Positions 7,765-16,423 of a stretch of DNA of 64,000 nucleotides are shown piece by piece. The notes beneath the pieces were generated by a model. It did no database searches and had not been told where the DNA came from. It was given only the letters and a program-made list of their open reading frames with translations. The translations under genes were made by a program, and so were the position numbers. Source of the DNA: Hasllibacter sp. MH4015 (GTDB taxonomy: Bacteria; Pseudomonadota; Alphaproteobacteria; Rhodobacterales; Rhodobacteraceae). The stretch covers positions 62,001 through 126,000 of the forward strand of contig NZ_JAHTBK010000001.1 of NCBI RefSeq assembly GCF_020177575.1, written 5' to 3'. The first letter of the stretch is position 1. Each line of letters starts with the position of its first letter.

Positions 7765-9758
7765 GCATTGGCAGCTTCGCGAAGGGTGTCTGGATCGCGG
7801 CCGGACCGGGCGCGCGGCCCATCGCCGATGCGTCCACGGGCGAGGTGATCGCCGAAGCGGGCAATGACACGCTGGATGTGGCGGGCATGGTCGGCTACGC
7901 GCGGGAGGTCGGCGGACCTGCGTTGCGCGCGATGGATTTCCACGACCGCGCGCGCATGCTCAAGGCGCTGGCGTTGCATCTGAACGCGAACAAGCAGGCC
8001 TTGTATGATCTGTCCTTCACGACAGGTGCCACGCAGGCGGACCATGGCTTCGACATCGACGGCGGGATCGGGACGCTGTTTGTCTTTGCCTCCAAGGGAC
8101 GCCGCGAGATGCCGGAAGGTCACGTGCTGCTCGATGGCGGGTTCGAGCCTCTAGGCAAGACCGGGGCCTTTGGCGGGCAGCATATCTACACGCCCCGATT
8201 GGGCGTGGCATTCCACATCAACGCGTTCAATTTCCCGGTCTGGGGGATGCTGGAGAAGATCGCGCCCGCGTTTCTGGCGGGCGTGCCGAGCATCGTGAAA
8301 CCTGCCACCGCGACGGCCCATGTGACGGAGCTGTGCGTGCGGATGATGCTGGAGGCGGGCGTTCTGCCCGACGGAGCGTTGCAATTGGTGACGGGCGGTG
8401 TGGGTGACGCGCTCGACCACCTCGGGCCGCAGGATGCAGTGACATTCACCGGCTCGGCGAAAACGGCGGGCATCGTCGCCGATGCCCTGCCGCGCGGTGT
8501 GCCGTTCACGGCGGAGCAGGATTCGTTGAACGCGAGCATTCTGGGGCCGGATGTCACGGTGGAGAGCCCGGAATTCGAGATCGCGGTGAAGGAAATCGCC
8601 TGCGAGATGACGACCAAGGCGGGTCAGAAATGTACGGCGATCCGGCGGGTTATGGTGCCCGGGCCGCTCCTCCAGCCTCTCGTCGATCGTCTGTCCTCGC
8701 GACTGTCGAAGGTTGTGGTAGGTGATCCGCGCGATGCCGGGACGACGATGGGACCGTTGGTGTCCATGTCGCAGCAGCGCGATGTCCGCGAGAAGACGGC
8801 GCAAATCAACCGCGAGGCGGAACTGGTGTTCGAGGGCGAGATCGGTGGCGATACCGAAAACGGTGCGTATCTGTGCCCGATGCTGTTCCATTGCGCCGAT
8901 CCCGATGCGGCGCGGATCGTGCATGAGACGGAAGCCTTCGGCCCCGTCTCCACTCTAATGCCGTACCGCGATCTGGATCATGCCATGGCGCTGACGAACC
9001 GGGGGGAGGGATCGCTGGTGGCCTCCCTCATCACCCATTCCGGCGACGTGGCGCGGGAGGTGGTGCAGGGCATCGGCGCCTGGCACGGGCGGGTTTACGT
9101 GAACAACCGAGACTCGGCGAGTGAGGCGACGGGCCACGGCGCACCGATGCCGCACCTGACCCATGGCGGGCCTGGGCGCGCGGGCGGCGGGGAGGAGCTG
9201 GGCGGTATCCGCGCCGTGAAACATTACATGCAACGCGTGGCGGTGCAGGGCTCGCCGGACATCCTGACGGCTGTGACGGGGCGTTTCGTGCCGGGGGCGA
9301 CCAAGACGCCATCGGAAGCCCATCCGTTCCGGATGCGGTTCGGCGACCTTGCGCACGGCCAGACCCTCACCACCGAAGCCCGCGAAATAACCCTCGACGA
9401 TATTGAGCACTTCGCCCATTTCACCGGCGACACATTCTATGCCCACATGGATGAGGATGCGGCCAAGAGAAACCCGTTCTTCCCGGGTCGCGTCGCCCAT
9501 GGCTACCTGATCCTCAGCTTTGCCGCCGGTCTGTTCGTGGAACCCGCGGAAGGTCCGGTCCTTGCCAATACCGGCCTCGACAATTTGCGGTTCCTCAAAC
9601 CCGTCAGCCCCGGCGATACGATAATTGTTGAGTTGACCGTCATGGACCGCAAGTCGCGTAACGATGTGTACGGTGAGGTCCGCTGGCATGCCCATGTGCG
9701 CAATCAAGACGGCGACGCGGTGGCAGAATACGAGCTTCTGACCATGGTGGCCAAATGA
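7758..9758 (+). CDS. paaZ: Bifunctional oxepin-CoA hydrolase / aldehyde dehydrogenase PaaZ
   Basis: 666 residues. The N-terminal 520 or so form an aldehyde dehydrogenase with general base Glu253 and nucleophile Cys292 ([10 protein letters not shown]). The C-terminal part is a MaoC-like (R)-hydratase carrying the Asp558/His563 pair in [10 protein letters not shown]. The hydratase opens oxepin-CoA and the dehydrogenase oxidises the resulting semialdehyde to 3-oxo-5,6-dehydrosuberyl-CoA. The start at 7758 has a strong SD (GGGAGGGGG). Both catalytic sites are intact. The stop overlaps the paaX start (ATGA). Confidence 0.95.
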   Translation: MQRIGSFAKGVWIAAGPGARPIADASTGEVIAEAGNDTLDVAGMVGYAREVGGPALRAMDFHDRARMLKALALHLNANKQALYDLSFTTGATQADHGFDIDGGIGTLFVFASKGRREMPEGHVLLDGGFEPLGKTGAFGGQHIYTPRLGVAFHINAFNFPVWGMLEKIAPAFLAGVPSIVKPATATAHVTELCVRMMLEAGVLPDGALQLVTGGVGDALDHLGPQDAVTFTGSAKTAGIVADALPRGVPFTAEQDSLNASILGPDVTVESPEFEIAVKEIACEMTTKAGQKCTAIRRVMVPGPLLQPLVDRLSSRLSKVVVGDPRDAGTTMGPLVSMSQQRDVREKTAQINREAELVFEGEIGGDTENGAYLCPMLFHCADPDAARIVHETEAFGPVSTLMPYRDLDHAMALTNRGEGSLVASLITHSGDVAREVVQGIGAWHGRVYVNNRDSASEATGHGAPMPHLTHGGPGRAGGGEELGGIRAVKHYMQRVAVQGSPDILTAVTGRFVPGATKTPSEAHPFRMRFGDLAHGQTLTTEAREITLDDIEHFAHFTGDTFYAHMDEDAAKRNPFFPGRVAHGYLILSFAAGLFVEPAEGPVLANTGLDNLRFLKPVSPGDTIIVELTVMDRKSRNDVYGEVRWHAHVRNQDGDAVAEYELLTMVAK

Positions 9759-10555
9759 ACGTGACGCCCTTGCATGCCCGCGATTCCGATCCGGTGCGCG
9801 CGCTGGCCGATGCCTTGTCCCGCGACGGCACGCTCAAGCTGTGGTCGGTGTTGGTCACATGCCTGGGGGATATCAGCCAGGACGGCGCGCGGGATGTCTC
9901 GGGCCTCGCCCTGTCGCGGCTGGTGGAGCGGATCGGATTGCAGCCGCAGGCGATGCGTGTGGCGTTGCACCGGCTCAAACGCGACGGCTGGACGCTGAGC
10001 CGCCGGGACGGGCGGGTCGGGTATCATCGCCTGTCCGAGAGCGCGCTGGCCCAGACCCGCGCGGTGGCGGACCGCATCTACGGGCGGGCCAACACGGGCG
10101 CACCTTGGTTGCTCGTGGGCCTTCCGCCCGATGCGCCCGACGCCCTGACGCTCTTGCCGCGCGAAATGTCCGCCGTCCCGATCTCCCGCAATTTCGCGTT
10201 GGTCAGCGGGGATTTGGCGGATGTGCCGGGCGAGTGGCTGCGCGCCGATCCGGCCTCCGGCGCGCTGCCGGACTGGGTGCGCGACATCGTGCAAGACGCT
10301 GCCTGCGACCGAGAATTCGCCGAGCTGGATGCCGCTTTGCGGGCAATCGGGCCGTTGCCCGACGGGGCTGAGGATCGGTTCGCCCTTCGGGTTCTCGTCC
10401 TCCATGGCTGGCGGCGCCTGATCCTGCGGTCCAACCCGGCGGCGGAGGCGGCTTTGGGAGACATGCGCGCGGAAATCTCCTGTCGCGCCACGTTCCTTGA
10501 CCTGATGGATGCGCTGGGGCCGCCCGATATATCGGCGGTCGAGGCGCGCCCGTGA
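9755..10555 (+). CDS. paaX: PaaX-family phenylacetyl-CoA-responsive repressor
   Basis: 266 residues with an N-terminal winged helix (LSRLVERIGLQPQAMRVALHRLKRDGW) of the PaaX type and a C-terminal effector domain (LALRVLVLHGWRRLILRSNP-like end). PaaX releases paa promoters when phenylacetyl-CoA accumulates. It is translationally coupled to paaZ, so it is probably autoregulated through the divergent paaI-paaZ region. The three GTTAC-N26-GTAAC dyads in the locus are its likely sites. Confidence 0.88.
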   Translation: MNVTPLHARDSDPVRALADALSRDGTLKLWSVLVTCLGDISQDGARDVSGLALSRLVERIGLQPQAMRVALHRLKRDGWTLSRRDGRVGYHRLSESALAQTRAVADRIYGRANTGAPWLLVGLPPDAPDALTLLPREMSAVPISRNFALVSGDLADVPGEWLRADPASGALPDWVRDIVQDAACDREFAELDAALRAIGPLPDGAEDRFALRVLVLHGWRRLILRSNPAAEAALGDMRAEISCRATFLDLMDALGPPDISAVEARP

Positions 10556-10854
10556 CGGCGACCCCGGTGCACGCACGCATGCACCAAGCGGTGCGATTGC
10601 CATATCGCGCGGCCCGGCTTGGTGTAGGTTTCAGTGAACGGTCTGATTCTTCGGGGCCGAATTTTGGGTAAGACAGGCGCGATATCGTGGAAAAACGGGC
10701 CACGATCCGTGGCCGGGCAAAATATGGTGACATATCATAATAGTTGTGGTTCGTTACTAACCAGATCCGGGGGTCAGCGATGGCCCGCGCAATATTCGGA
10801 ACCCGAGGCGGGACGAACCCGCCCACCGATACAACCAATGGGAGGAAGATTGAT
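10556..10854 (+). promoter_or_regulatory. Upstream control region of the TRAP transporter genes
   Basis: No convincing gene lies in this 299-bp gap. It contains several dyads: GGTGCA-N8-TGCACC (10566-10585), whose TGCA cores recur every 12 nt to 10595; ATATCGCGC (10602-10610) with GCGCGATAT (10677-10685); GGCCAC-N5-GTGGCC (10698-10714); and TGGTT-N7-AACCA (10747-10763). TGACATATCA (10729-10738) also occurs at the promoter at 30375. The dctP SD (GGGAGGAAG) is at 10840-10848. Which dyads are real operators is unknown. Confidence 0.35.
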
Positions 10855-11898
10855 ATGATGAAGAAAACCCTGCTGACCGCGCTTGGCGGAGTGGCCGTGG
10901 GCGCGCTTGTCGCCAGCGGTGCGCTGGCCCAGGAAGTCACGCTGCGCCTGCACCAGTTCCTGCCGGCCCAGGCCAACGTGCCCGCGCTGGTCCTCGACGT
11001 CTGGGCCGACCAGGTGGAGGAAGCCTCCGGCGGTCGGATCGAGATCGAACGCTATCCCTCCATGCAGCTGGGCGGTGCCCCGCCCGAACTGATGGATCAG
11101 GCAATCGACGGCGTGGCCGATATCGTCTGGACGGTTGTGGGCTATACCCCGGGCCGCTTCCCGTCGACGGAAGTGTTCGAGCTGCCTTTCATGGTCGCCG
11201 ATGCGCGCGCCGCGTCCTGCGCCTATTGGACGATGTACGAAGAAAGCATGCAGGAAGAATTCTCCGATGTGCATCTTCTGGGCACCTGGGTCCACGGCCC
11301 CGGCATGTTCCACACGGTCGATCCGGTCGAGGTTCCCGCGGACCTGGAAGGCATGCAGATCCGCGGCGGCTCCCGCCTCGTGAACCAGCTGCTTGAGCTG
11401 ACCGGGGCCACGCCCGTCGGCATGCCGGTTCCGGCTGTGACGGAAGCCCTGTCGCGCGGCGTTCTGGATGGCACGACGATCCCGTGGGAAGTCACCGCCG
11501 CCCTGCGCGTGCCGGAACTGGTGGAAAACCACACCGGGTTCGAGGGCAACGGCCTCTACACCCTGACCTTCGTTCTGGCGATGAACAACGATGCCTACGC
11601 CGCGATGCCCGAGGATCTTCAGCAGATCCTGGACGAGAATTCGGGCCTCGACTTCTCCATCTTCGCGGGTGGCACACAGGCCGATGCCGATGGCCCGGCG
11701 CGTGAGCTGGCCGTGGATGCGGGCAACAACATCATCATGGTCGACGCCGCATCGGTCGAAGCCGATTGGCTGCCAGTGGTGGAGCCGATCTATGACAGCT
11801 GGATCGCCGATGTGGGCGAAAGCGGTCTGGACGGACAGGCCCTGATCGACCGCGCGCGTGAGCTGATGGAAGGCGATTGCGCCAATGCGGGCCAGTAA
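10855..11898 (+). CDS. dctP: TRAP transporter periplasmic solute-binding protein (DctP family)
   Basis: 347 residues. A signal peptide (KKTLLTALGGVAVGALVASG, cleavage after ALA) precedes the mature start QEVTLRLHQFLP. The signature region GGSRLVNQLLELTGATPVGM contains the Arg expected to bind a substrate carboxylate in DctP proteins. It starts an operon with the small and large permease subunits. The substrate is not readable from sequence; the flanking paa and box genes make an aromatic carboxylate such as benzoate, cinnamate or phenylacetate a reasonable guess. ATG at 10855 and 10858 are both possible. Confidence 0.88.
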   Translation: MMKKTLLTALGGVAVGALVASGALAQEVTLRLHQFLPAQANVPALVLDVWADQVEEASGGRIEIERYPSMQLGGAPPELMDQAIDGVADIVWTVVGYTPGRFPSTEVFELPFMVADARAASCAYWTMYEESMQEEFSDVHLLGTWVHGPGMFHTVDPVEVPADLEGMQIRGGSRLVNQLLELTGATPVGMPVPAVTEALSRGVLDGTTIPWEVTAALRVPELVENHTGFEGNGLYTLTFVLAMNNDAYAAMPEDLQQILDENSGLDFSIFAGGTQADADGPARELAVDAGNNIIMVDAASVEADWLPVVEPIYDSWIADVGESGLDGQALIDRARELMEGDCANAGQ

Positions 11899-11971
11899 GG
11901 CCAACTGACGAACAGGGCTGCGGCGGAAACCTCGCCGCAGCCCGATCCTCCGGTGCACCTTGGGAGGGGTG

Positions 11972-12556
11972 ATGTACCGCACACTTCTGTTCCTGTCGCG
12001 CCTGTTGGCCATTCTGGGTGGCCTCATGCTGTCGGTGCTTGTGCTGCTGACCGTGTTCAATGTGGTCATGCGCGCCGCGGATCGCGTCTTCTTCTGGATG
12101 ATCGACACCGGGACCATGGCCGGTCTCGGCCAATGGATGATCGACGCGGGCGTCGGCCCGATGCTCGGAACATTCGAACTGATCGAGGCCGGGATCGCCT
12201 TCGTCATCTTCTCCTTCATTCCGATCTGCCAGATCACCGGTGGCCACGCCTCCGTCGATATCTTCACGTCGCAGATGTCGGACGGCGCCAACCGCGTGTT
12301 GCGCGCGGTGACGGAGCTGATCTTCGCCGCCGTCCTGATCCTGATCGCGACGCAGCTTTACGGCGGGCTGCTTACGAAATTCAATTCCGGCCAGACCACG
12401 TTGGAGCTTCAGATGCCGGTCTGGTATTCCTACGCGATCAGCCTTGTGGGCGCGGTCCTTGCCGCCATCGTGGCGGCCTATATCTCCGTCGTGCGCATTG
12501 TTGAGCTGGTCACGCGCCGCGCCATCCTTCCGCCTGACCTGGGGGCGGAGCATTGA
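11972..12556 (+). CDS. dctQ: TRAP transporter small permease subunit (DctQ family)
   Basis: 194 residues with four hydrophobic helices (about 8-30, 60-85, 105-125 and 150-175), as in DctQ proteins. Start chosen at the ATG at 11972 behind GGGAGGGG; a TTG 12 nt upstream is also in frame. A hydrophilic loop between the first two helices (MIDTGTMAGLGQWMIDAGVG) is longer than in many DctQ proteins. Its stop overlaps the dctM start. Confidence 0.85.
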   Translation: MYRTLLFLSRLLAILGGLMLSVLVLLTVFNVVMRAADRVFFWMIDTGTMAGLGQWMIDAGVGPMLGTFELIEAGIAFVIFSFIPICQITGGHASVDIFTSQMSDGANRVLRAVTELIFAAVLILIATQLYGGLLTKFNSGQTTLELQMPVWYSYAISLVGAVLAAIVAAYISVVRIVELVTRRAILPPDLGAEH

Positions 12557-14154
12557 CCGACCAGCTGATCGGGATTCTGTCCTTCCCGGCCCTTCTGCTG
12601 ATGATCTTCCTTCGGGTGCCTATCGGCCTGTCGATGTTCGTCACCGGCCTTGTCGGGCTGATCCTTGTCACCGGCGACACGCAGATCCCGTTCGGTCGCC
12701 TGAAGTCCGAGACATTCACGACCTTCTCCAGCTACTCGCTGTCCATCATCCCGATGTTCCTGCTGATGGGCCATTTCGCGACCCTCGGCGGCATGTCCCA
12801 GGCGCTGTTCAAGGCGGCAGAGGGGTGGTTGGGCCACCGCAAGGGCGGGGTGGCGATGGCGGCGGTGGGGGCCTGCGCGGGGTTTGGCGCGATCTGCGGA
12901 TCATCGCTGGCAACGGCGGCCACGATGGGCCGCGTCGCCCTGCCGGAACTGCGCCGCTACGGATACGAGGGCGGGTTTTCCACCGCCACCTTGGCGGCGG
13001 GCGGCACGCTCGGCATCCTGATCCCGCCCTCCGTGGTGCTGGTGATCTACGCCATCCTGACCGAACAGAATATCGCCAAGCTGTTCCTTGCGGCCTTCAT
13101 CCCCGGCATCATCGCGGCGCTCGGCTATGTACTTGCGATCTCCATCTACGTGCGCCTGAACCCGAAAAGCGCAGGCGTCGGCCCGCGCATGCCCTACGGC
13201 GAACGCTTCGTGGCGATGGCGAAGATCTGGCCGGTTCTCGTGGTCTTCGGCCTTGTGGTCGGCGGGATCTACGCGGGCTGGTTCACGCCGACCGAAGGCG
13301 CGGCCGTCGGCGCGCTCGGCACCGGGTTGATCGCATGGTTCAATGGTGGGCTGACGCGAGAGACCTTCACCGAAAGCTTTATCGTCACCGCGCGCGCCAC
13401 GGCGATGATCTTCTTCATCATCCTCGGCGCGGCCTTCTACAATGGGTTCCTCGCGCTGACGCAGGTGCCCCAGGGCATCGCCGAATGGGTCACGACCTCC
13501 GGCTTTTCGCCGTACACGATCCTGATCCTGATCCTCGTCTTCTACCTGATCCTCGGCTGTTTCATGGACAGCCTGTCGATGATCCTGCTGACGATCCCGA
13601 TTTTCTGGCCGGTGATGGAAGGGCTCGATTTCGGGTTCGTCACCATGATCGACCTGCACACCGCCCGCGCGGTGGAGGCCATGGCTATGGTCCCGGAGGT
13701 AACGTCCGCCATGGCCCAGGGTCTGATCGACACGTTCCGCGAAGGCGGCAGCCTCGACCAGGCGCAATTGGCCACGATGGCGCTGATCGAGGGCCATTTC
13801 GAGATGGAGGACGACATGTTCCGGTCGATCCTCACCGCCCTCGCCAACGGGGAGGAATTGGTCCGAGACCAGACGCGTGCGCTGGAATTGCGCCGCGTGA
13901 ACCAGGGCGCGCTCAACCGCATCAATTCCGAACAAATCGCCATCTGGTTCGGGATATTGGTTCTGATCGTCGTGGAGGTGGGGCTGATCACGCCGCCCGT
14001 GGGGATGAACCTGTTCGTCATCAACGCGATGGAGAAGACCACCAAGATGACGGAGACCTATCGCGCCGTCCTCTATTTCGTGGCGTCCGACCTGTTGCGC
14101 GTGGTGCTTCTGGTGGCGTTCCCGGTCATCACGCTGGCTTTTATCACGTGGTGA
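12553..14154 (+). CDS. dctM: TRAP transporter large permease subunit (DctM family) with internal insert
   Basis: 533 residues; usual DctM proteins are about 425-440. The membrane core is normal: AGFGAICGSSLATAATMG early and ITPPVGMNLFVINAM near the end. Between FWPVMEGLDFG and IAIWFGILVLIVVEVGLITP there is an extra hydrophilic, helix-rich block of about 95 residues (roughly 363-457) with many Glu, Gln and Met. The start is a TTG overlapping the dctQ stop (TTGA). DctM forms the Na+-driven translocation channel. Confidence 0.88.
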   Translation: MTDQLIGILSFPALLLMIFLRVPIGLSMFVTGLVGLILVTGDTQIPFGRLKSETFTTFSSYSLSIIPMFLLMGHFATLGGMSQALFKAAEGWLGHRKGGVAMAAVGACAGFGAICGSSLATAATMGRVALPELRRYGYEGGFSTATLAAGGTLGILIPPSVVLVIYAILTEQNIAKLFLAAFIPGIIAALGYVLAISIYVRLNPKSAGVGPRMPYGERFVAMAKIWPVLVVFGLVVGGIYAGWFTPTEGAAVGALGTGLIAWFNGGLTRETFTESFIVTARATAMIFFIILGAAFYNGFLALTQVPQGIAEWVTTSGFSPYTILILILVFYLILGCFMDSLSMILLTIPIFWPVMEGLDFGFVTMIDLHTARAVEAMAMVPEVTSAMAQGLIDTFREGGSLDQAQLATMALIEGHFEMEDDMFRSILTALANGEELVRDQTRALELRRVNQGALNRINSEQIAIWFGILVLIVVEVGLITPPVGMNLFVINAMEKTTKMTETYRAVLYFVASDLLRVVLLVAFPVITLAFITW

Positions 14155-14163
14155 CGTCGTAAG

Positions 14164-14184
14164 ATAGTTATGTAGTATAACGAT
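14164..14184. promoter_or_regulatory. 21-bp palindrome, candidate MarR-family operator
   Basis: Pattern AT-N-GTTAT-N5-ATAAC-N-AT, with seven matched bases in each half. It starts 9 nt after dctM and lies ahead of the run of aroyl-CoA genes that includes a MarR gene. Size, AT content and symmetry fit MarR-family sites. Confidence 0.45.
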
Positions 14185-14214
14185 ACAGAATCGACGGCTT
14201 GGGAGGGCCGCCGC

Positions 14215-14366
14215 GCTCAAGTAGCCGGGAGGCGGTCGCGCGAACGACCAGCGCTCAAGTGGCTGAAGGCGGTAGCGCAGCAAAACCAGCGCTCAAGTAG
14301 CCGAAGGCGGTAGCGCAGCAAAACCAGCGCTCAAGTAGCCGAAGGCGGTAGCGCACCAAAAAGGGG
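14215..14366 (+). repeat. Four tandem 38-bp repeats
   Basis: Copies begin at 14215, 14253, 14291 and 14329. The unit starts GCTCAAGTAGCCGAAGGCGG. Copies 2 to 4 are nearly identical and copy 1 is diverged. Together with the preceding base each unit contains GCGCT...AGCGC, which can form a small hairpin. The last copy runs into the SD (GGGGGGGAGG) of the next gene. The unit is not a multiple of three and there is no spacer variation, so it is neither coding nor CRISPR. Confidence 0.9.
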
Positions 14367-14376
14367 GGGAGGTCCG

Positions 14377-15141
14377 ATGCAACTCGACGGACAGGTGGCC
14401 ATCGTCACCGGGGGGGCCAGCGGTCTTGGGGAAGCCACCGCGCGCTACCTCGCGGCACGCGGGGCCGACGTGGCGATCCTCGATTTCAACGGCGACCGCG
14501 CGCGCGACATCGCGTCGGAGATCGGCGGCTATTCCCAGCAATGCGATGTCAGCGACGCCGAACATGCCGCGACCGCGGTGACCAGTGTGATGGCCCGGTT
14601 CGGGCAGGCGGCGCGCATCTGCGTGAATTGCGCGGGGCTGGGATACGCCGCGCGGATCGTCGGGCGGGAGGGGAAGACCTCCCTCGATACCTTCCGCAAG
14701 GTGATCGACGTGAACCTGATCGGCACCTACAACGTGATGACCTACGCGGTGCAGGCGATGATGGACCTTCCGCCGCTGGACACGGGCGAACGAGGCGTCG
14801 TCATCAACACGGCCTCCGCCGCCTATCAGGACGGACAGGTCGGCCAATCGGCCTACGCCGCCAGCAAGGGGGCCATCGCGTCCATGTGCCTGCCGCTGGC
14901 GCGGGAATTGGCCAAGCCCGGTATCCGGGTCAATGCCATCGCGCCGGGCCTGTTCAACACGCCGATGATGGAAAGCCTGCCGGAAGAGACGACGAAGGCC
15001 ATCGTCGCCAATGTGCCGTTCCCCGCGCGTTTGGGCGACCCGGCAGAGTTTGGGCAGATGGTCGCGGCGATCATCGAGAACCCCTATCTAAACGGAGAGG
15101 TCATTCGCCTTGACGGTGCCACGAGGTTGCCGCCCAGATGA
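14377..15141 (+). CDS. SDR-family 3-hydroxyacyl-CoA dehydrogenase
   Basis: 254 residues, short-chain dehydrogenase/reductase. The NAD-binding glycine motif is TGGASGLG near residue 11; the catalytic Tyr160 and Lys164 lie in SAYAASKGAI. The overall sequence, including ARLGDPAEFG near the end, resembles type II (HSD17B10-like) 3-hydroxyacyl-CoA dehydrogenases. In this operon it could oxidise the 3-hydroxy-3-arylpropionyl-CoA formed by the following crotonase. Its end overlaps that gene by 4 nt. Confidence 0.8.
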   Translation: MQLDGQVAIVTGGASGLGEATARYLAARGADVAILDFNGDRARDIASEIGGYSQQCDVSDAEHAATAVTSVMARFGQAARICVNCAGLGYAARIVGREGKTSLDTFRKVIDVNLIGTYNVMTYAVQAMMDLPPLDTGERGVVINTASAAYQDGQVGQSAYAASKGAIASMCLPLARELAKPGIRVNAIAPGLFNTPMMESLPEETTKAIVANVPFPARLGDPAEFGQMVAAIIENPYLNGEVIRLDGATRLPPR

Positions 15142-15893
15142 GTGACCTTCTGATCGACATCGACGGGCCCATCGCCACGCTGACGCTGAACCGTCCGGAC
15201 CGGCGCAACGCGATGAATGACGCGCAGATCGCGCGGCTGGCCGCGTTCTTCGATGCCCCGCCCGAAGGCGTGCGCGTGGCGATCCTGACGGGGGCGGGGG
15301 ATCATTTCTGTGCGGGCCTTGATCTGGCGGAACAAGTGGACCGTGCCACCGATGCGGCCATGGCCCATTCCCGGATGTGGCACGCGAAGCTCGACCGGGT
15401 GCAGTTCGGCGGCCTGCCCGTTGTGGCGGCGATGCGCGGTGCGGTGATCGGCGGCGGGCTGGAAGTGGCCAGCGCCTGCCATGTGCGCATCGCGGCACCC
15501 GACGTGATCTTCCAACTGCCCGAAGGCAAGCGTGGCTTTTTCGTGGGTGGCGGCGCGACGGTGCGCGTGGGTCGGATCATCGGCCCGGACCGCCTGACGG
15601 AGATGATGCTGACCGGGCGCAGCTATTCCGGCACCGAGGGCGCGGCGCTGGGTCTGGCCCATTATGTCACGGATGATCCCATGGCCCGCGCCCTGGAGCT
15701 TGCCGGCCAGATCGCCACCAATGCGCGTCTGTCCAATTACTTCGCAATCCAAGGCGTCGCGCGGATCAACGCCATGGCGCCAGAGGAAGGGTTCTTTACC
15801 GAGGCTCTGTGTACCGCGCTCGCCCAGACGTCCCCGGATGCGGAGGAGGGGTTTCGCGCCTTCCTCGAAAAACGCGCGCCGAATTTTCAATGA
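15138..15893 (+). CDS. Enoyl-CoA hydratase/isomerase (crotonase family)
   Basis: 251 residues. Oxyanion-hole segments GAGDHFCAGLD and GAVIGGGLEVAS are present, and both usual crotonase acids can be placed (the Glu in GGGLEVAS and the Glu in QLPEGKRG), so it looks like an active hydratase. Coupled by ATGA overlaps to the SDR before it and the MarR gene after it. In context it would hydrate cinnamoyl- or feruloyl-CoA; an alternative is a role in the lower phenylacetate or box route, since no separate paaF or paaG is seen in the window. Confidence 0.8.
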   Translation: MSDLLIDIDGPIATLTLNRPDRRNAMNDAQIARLAAFFDAPPEGVRVAILTGAGDHFCAGLDLAEQVDRATDAAMAHSRMWHAKLDRVQFGGLPVVAAMRGAVIGGGLEVASACHVRIAAPDVIFQLPEGKRGFFVGGGATVRVGRIIGPDRLTEMMLTGRSYSGTEGAALGLAHYVTDDPMARALELAGQIATNARLSNYFAIQGVARINAMAPEEGFFTEALCTALAQTSPDAEEGFRAFLEKRAPNFQ

Positions 15894-16423
15894 CGCGGGC
15901 GGTCGCAGATAAGGCGGCGCCCCCGCGCGATGCCGATGCCGCCAGTGACCGGCCCGTCTATGACGCCGATCTGCGCCGCCTCATCGGGTACAATATCCAG
16001 CGGGCGTCGAGCGCCATTATGGGGGCGGTGAACGCCGTGCTGACGCCCTTCGAATTGCGCCGCGCCTCCTATTCCGTCTTGTCGGTGATCGTGGGCCAGC
16101 CCGGTCTGCGGCAGGCCGACCTGTCCGAAGTGCTCGCCATCGAGCGGCCCAACCTCGTTCAGATCGTGGACATGCTGGAAAAGGCGGGTTGGATCACGCG
16201 CCGCCGCGCCGACATGGATCGCCGCGCTTACGAGCTTCATCCGACGCCCGCCGGGGCGGATCATTACGCGCGCGCCCGCGCGGCGCTGGAGGCGTTCGAC
16301 ACTCGCATGACCTGCGCTTTGTCCGACGAGGCCCTCGCCGCCCTCACAAAAGGTTTGAACGCAGTGGAACGTGCCGGCCCGGGCGCACGGGCCGCGACGG
16401 AGGATGCGGAGGGATTGCCGTGA
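15890..16423 (+). CDS. MarR-family transcriptional regulator
   Basis: 177 residues from the ATG overlapping the crotonase stop. Winged-helix features are clear: RQADLSEVLAIERPNLVQIV as the recognition region and TRRRADMDRRAYELHPTPAG as the wing. MarR proteins beside hydroxycinnamoyl-CoA ligases (FerC/FerR and CouR types) are repressors released by the aroyl-enoyl-CoA. That would fit here, with the palindrome at 14164-14184 as a target. Confidence 0.85.
   Translation: MTRAVADKAAPPRDADAASDRPVYDADLRRLIGYNIQRASSAIMGAVNAVLTPFELRRASYSVLSVIVGQPGLRQADLSEVLAIERPNLVQIVDMLEKAGWITRRRADMDRRAYELHPTPAGADHYARARAALEAFDTRMTCALSDEALAALTKGLNAVERAGPGARAATEDAEGLP

Noticed and set aside
7248-8123. Long N-terminal extension of paaK
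   Set aside because: It runs antisense to paaI and paaZ, has no family similarity, and PaaK from 7247 has the normal length and an ATGA overlap with paaI.
14215-14366. CRISPR array
   Set aside because: The 38-bp units are directly adjacent with no unique spacers, and there are no cas genes.
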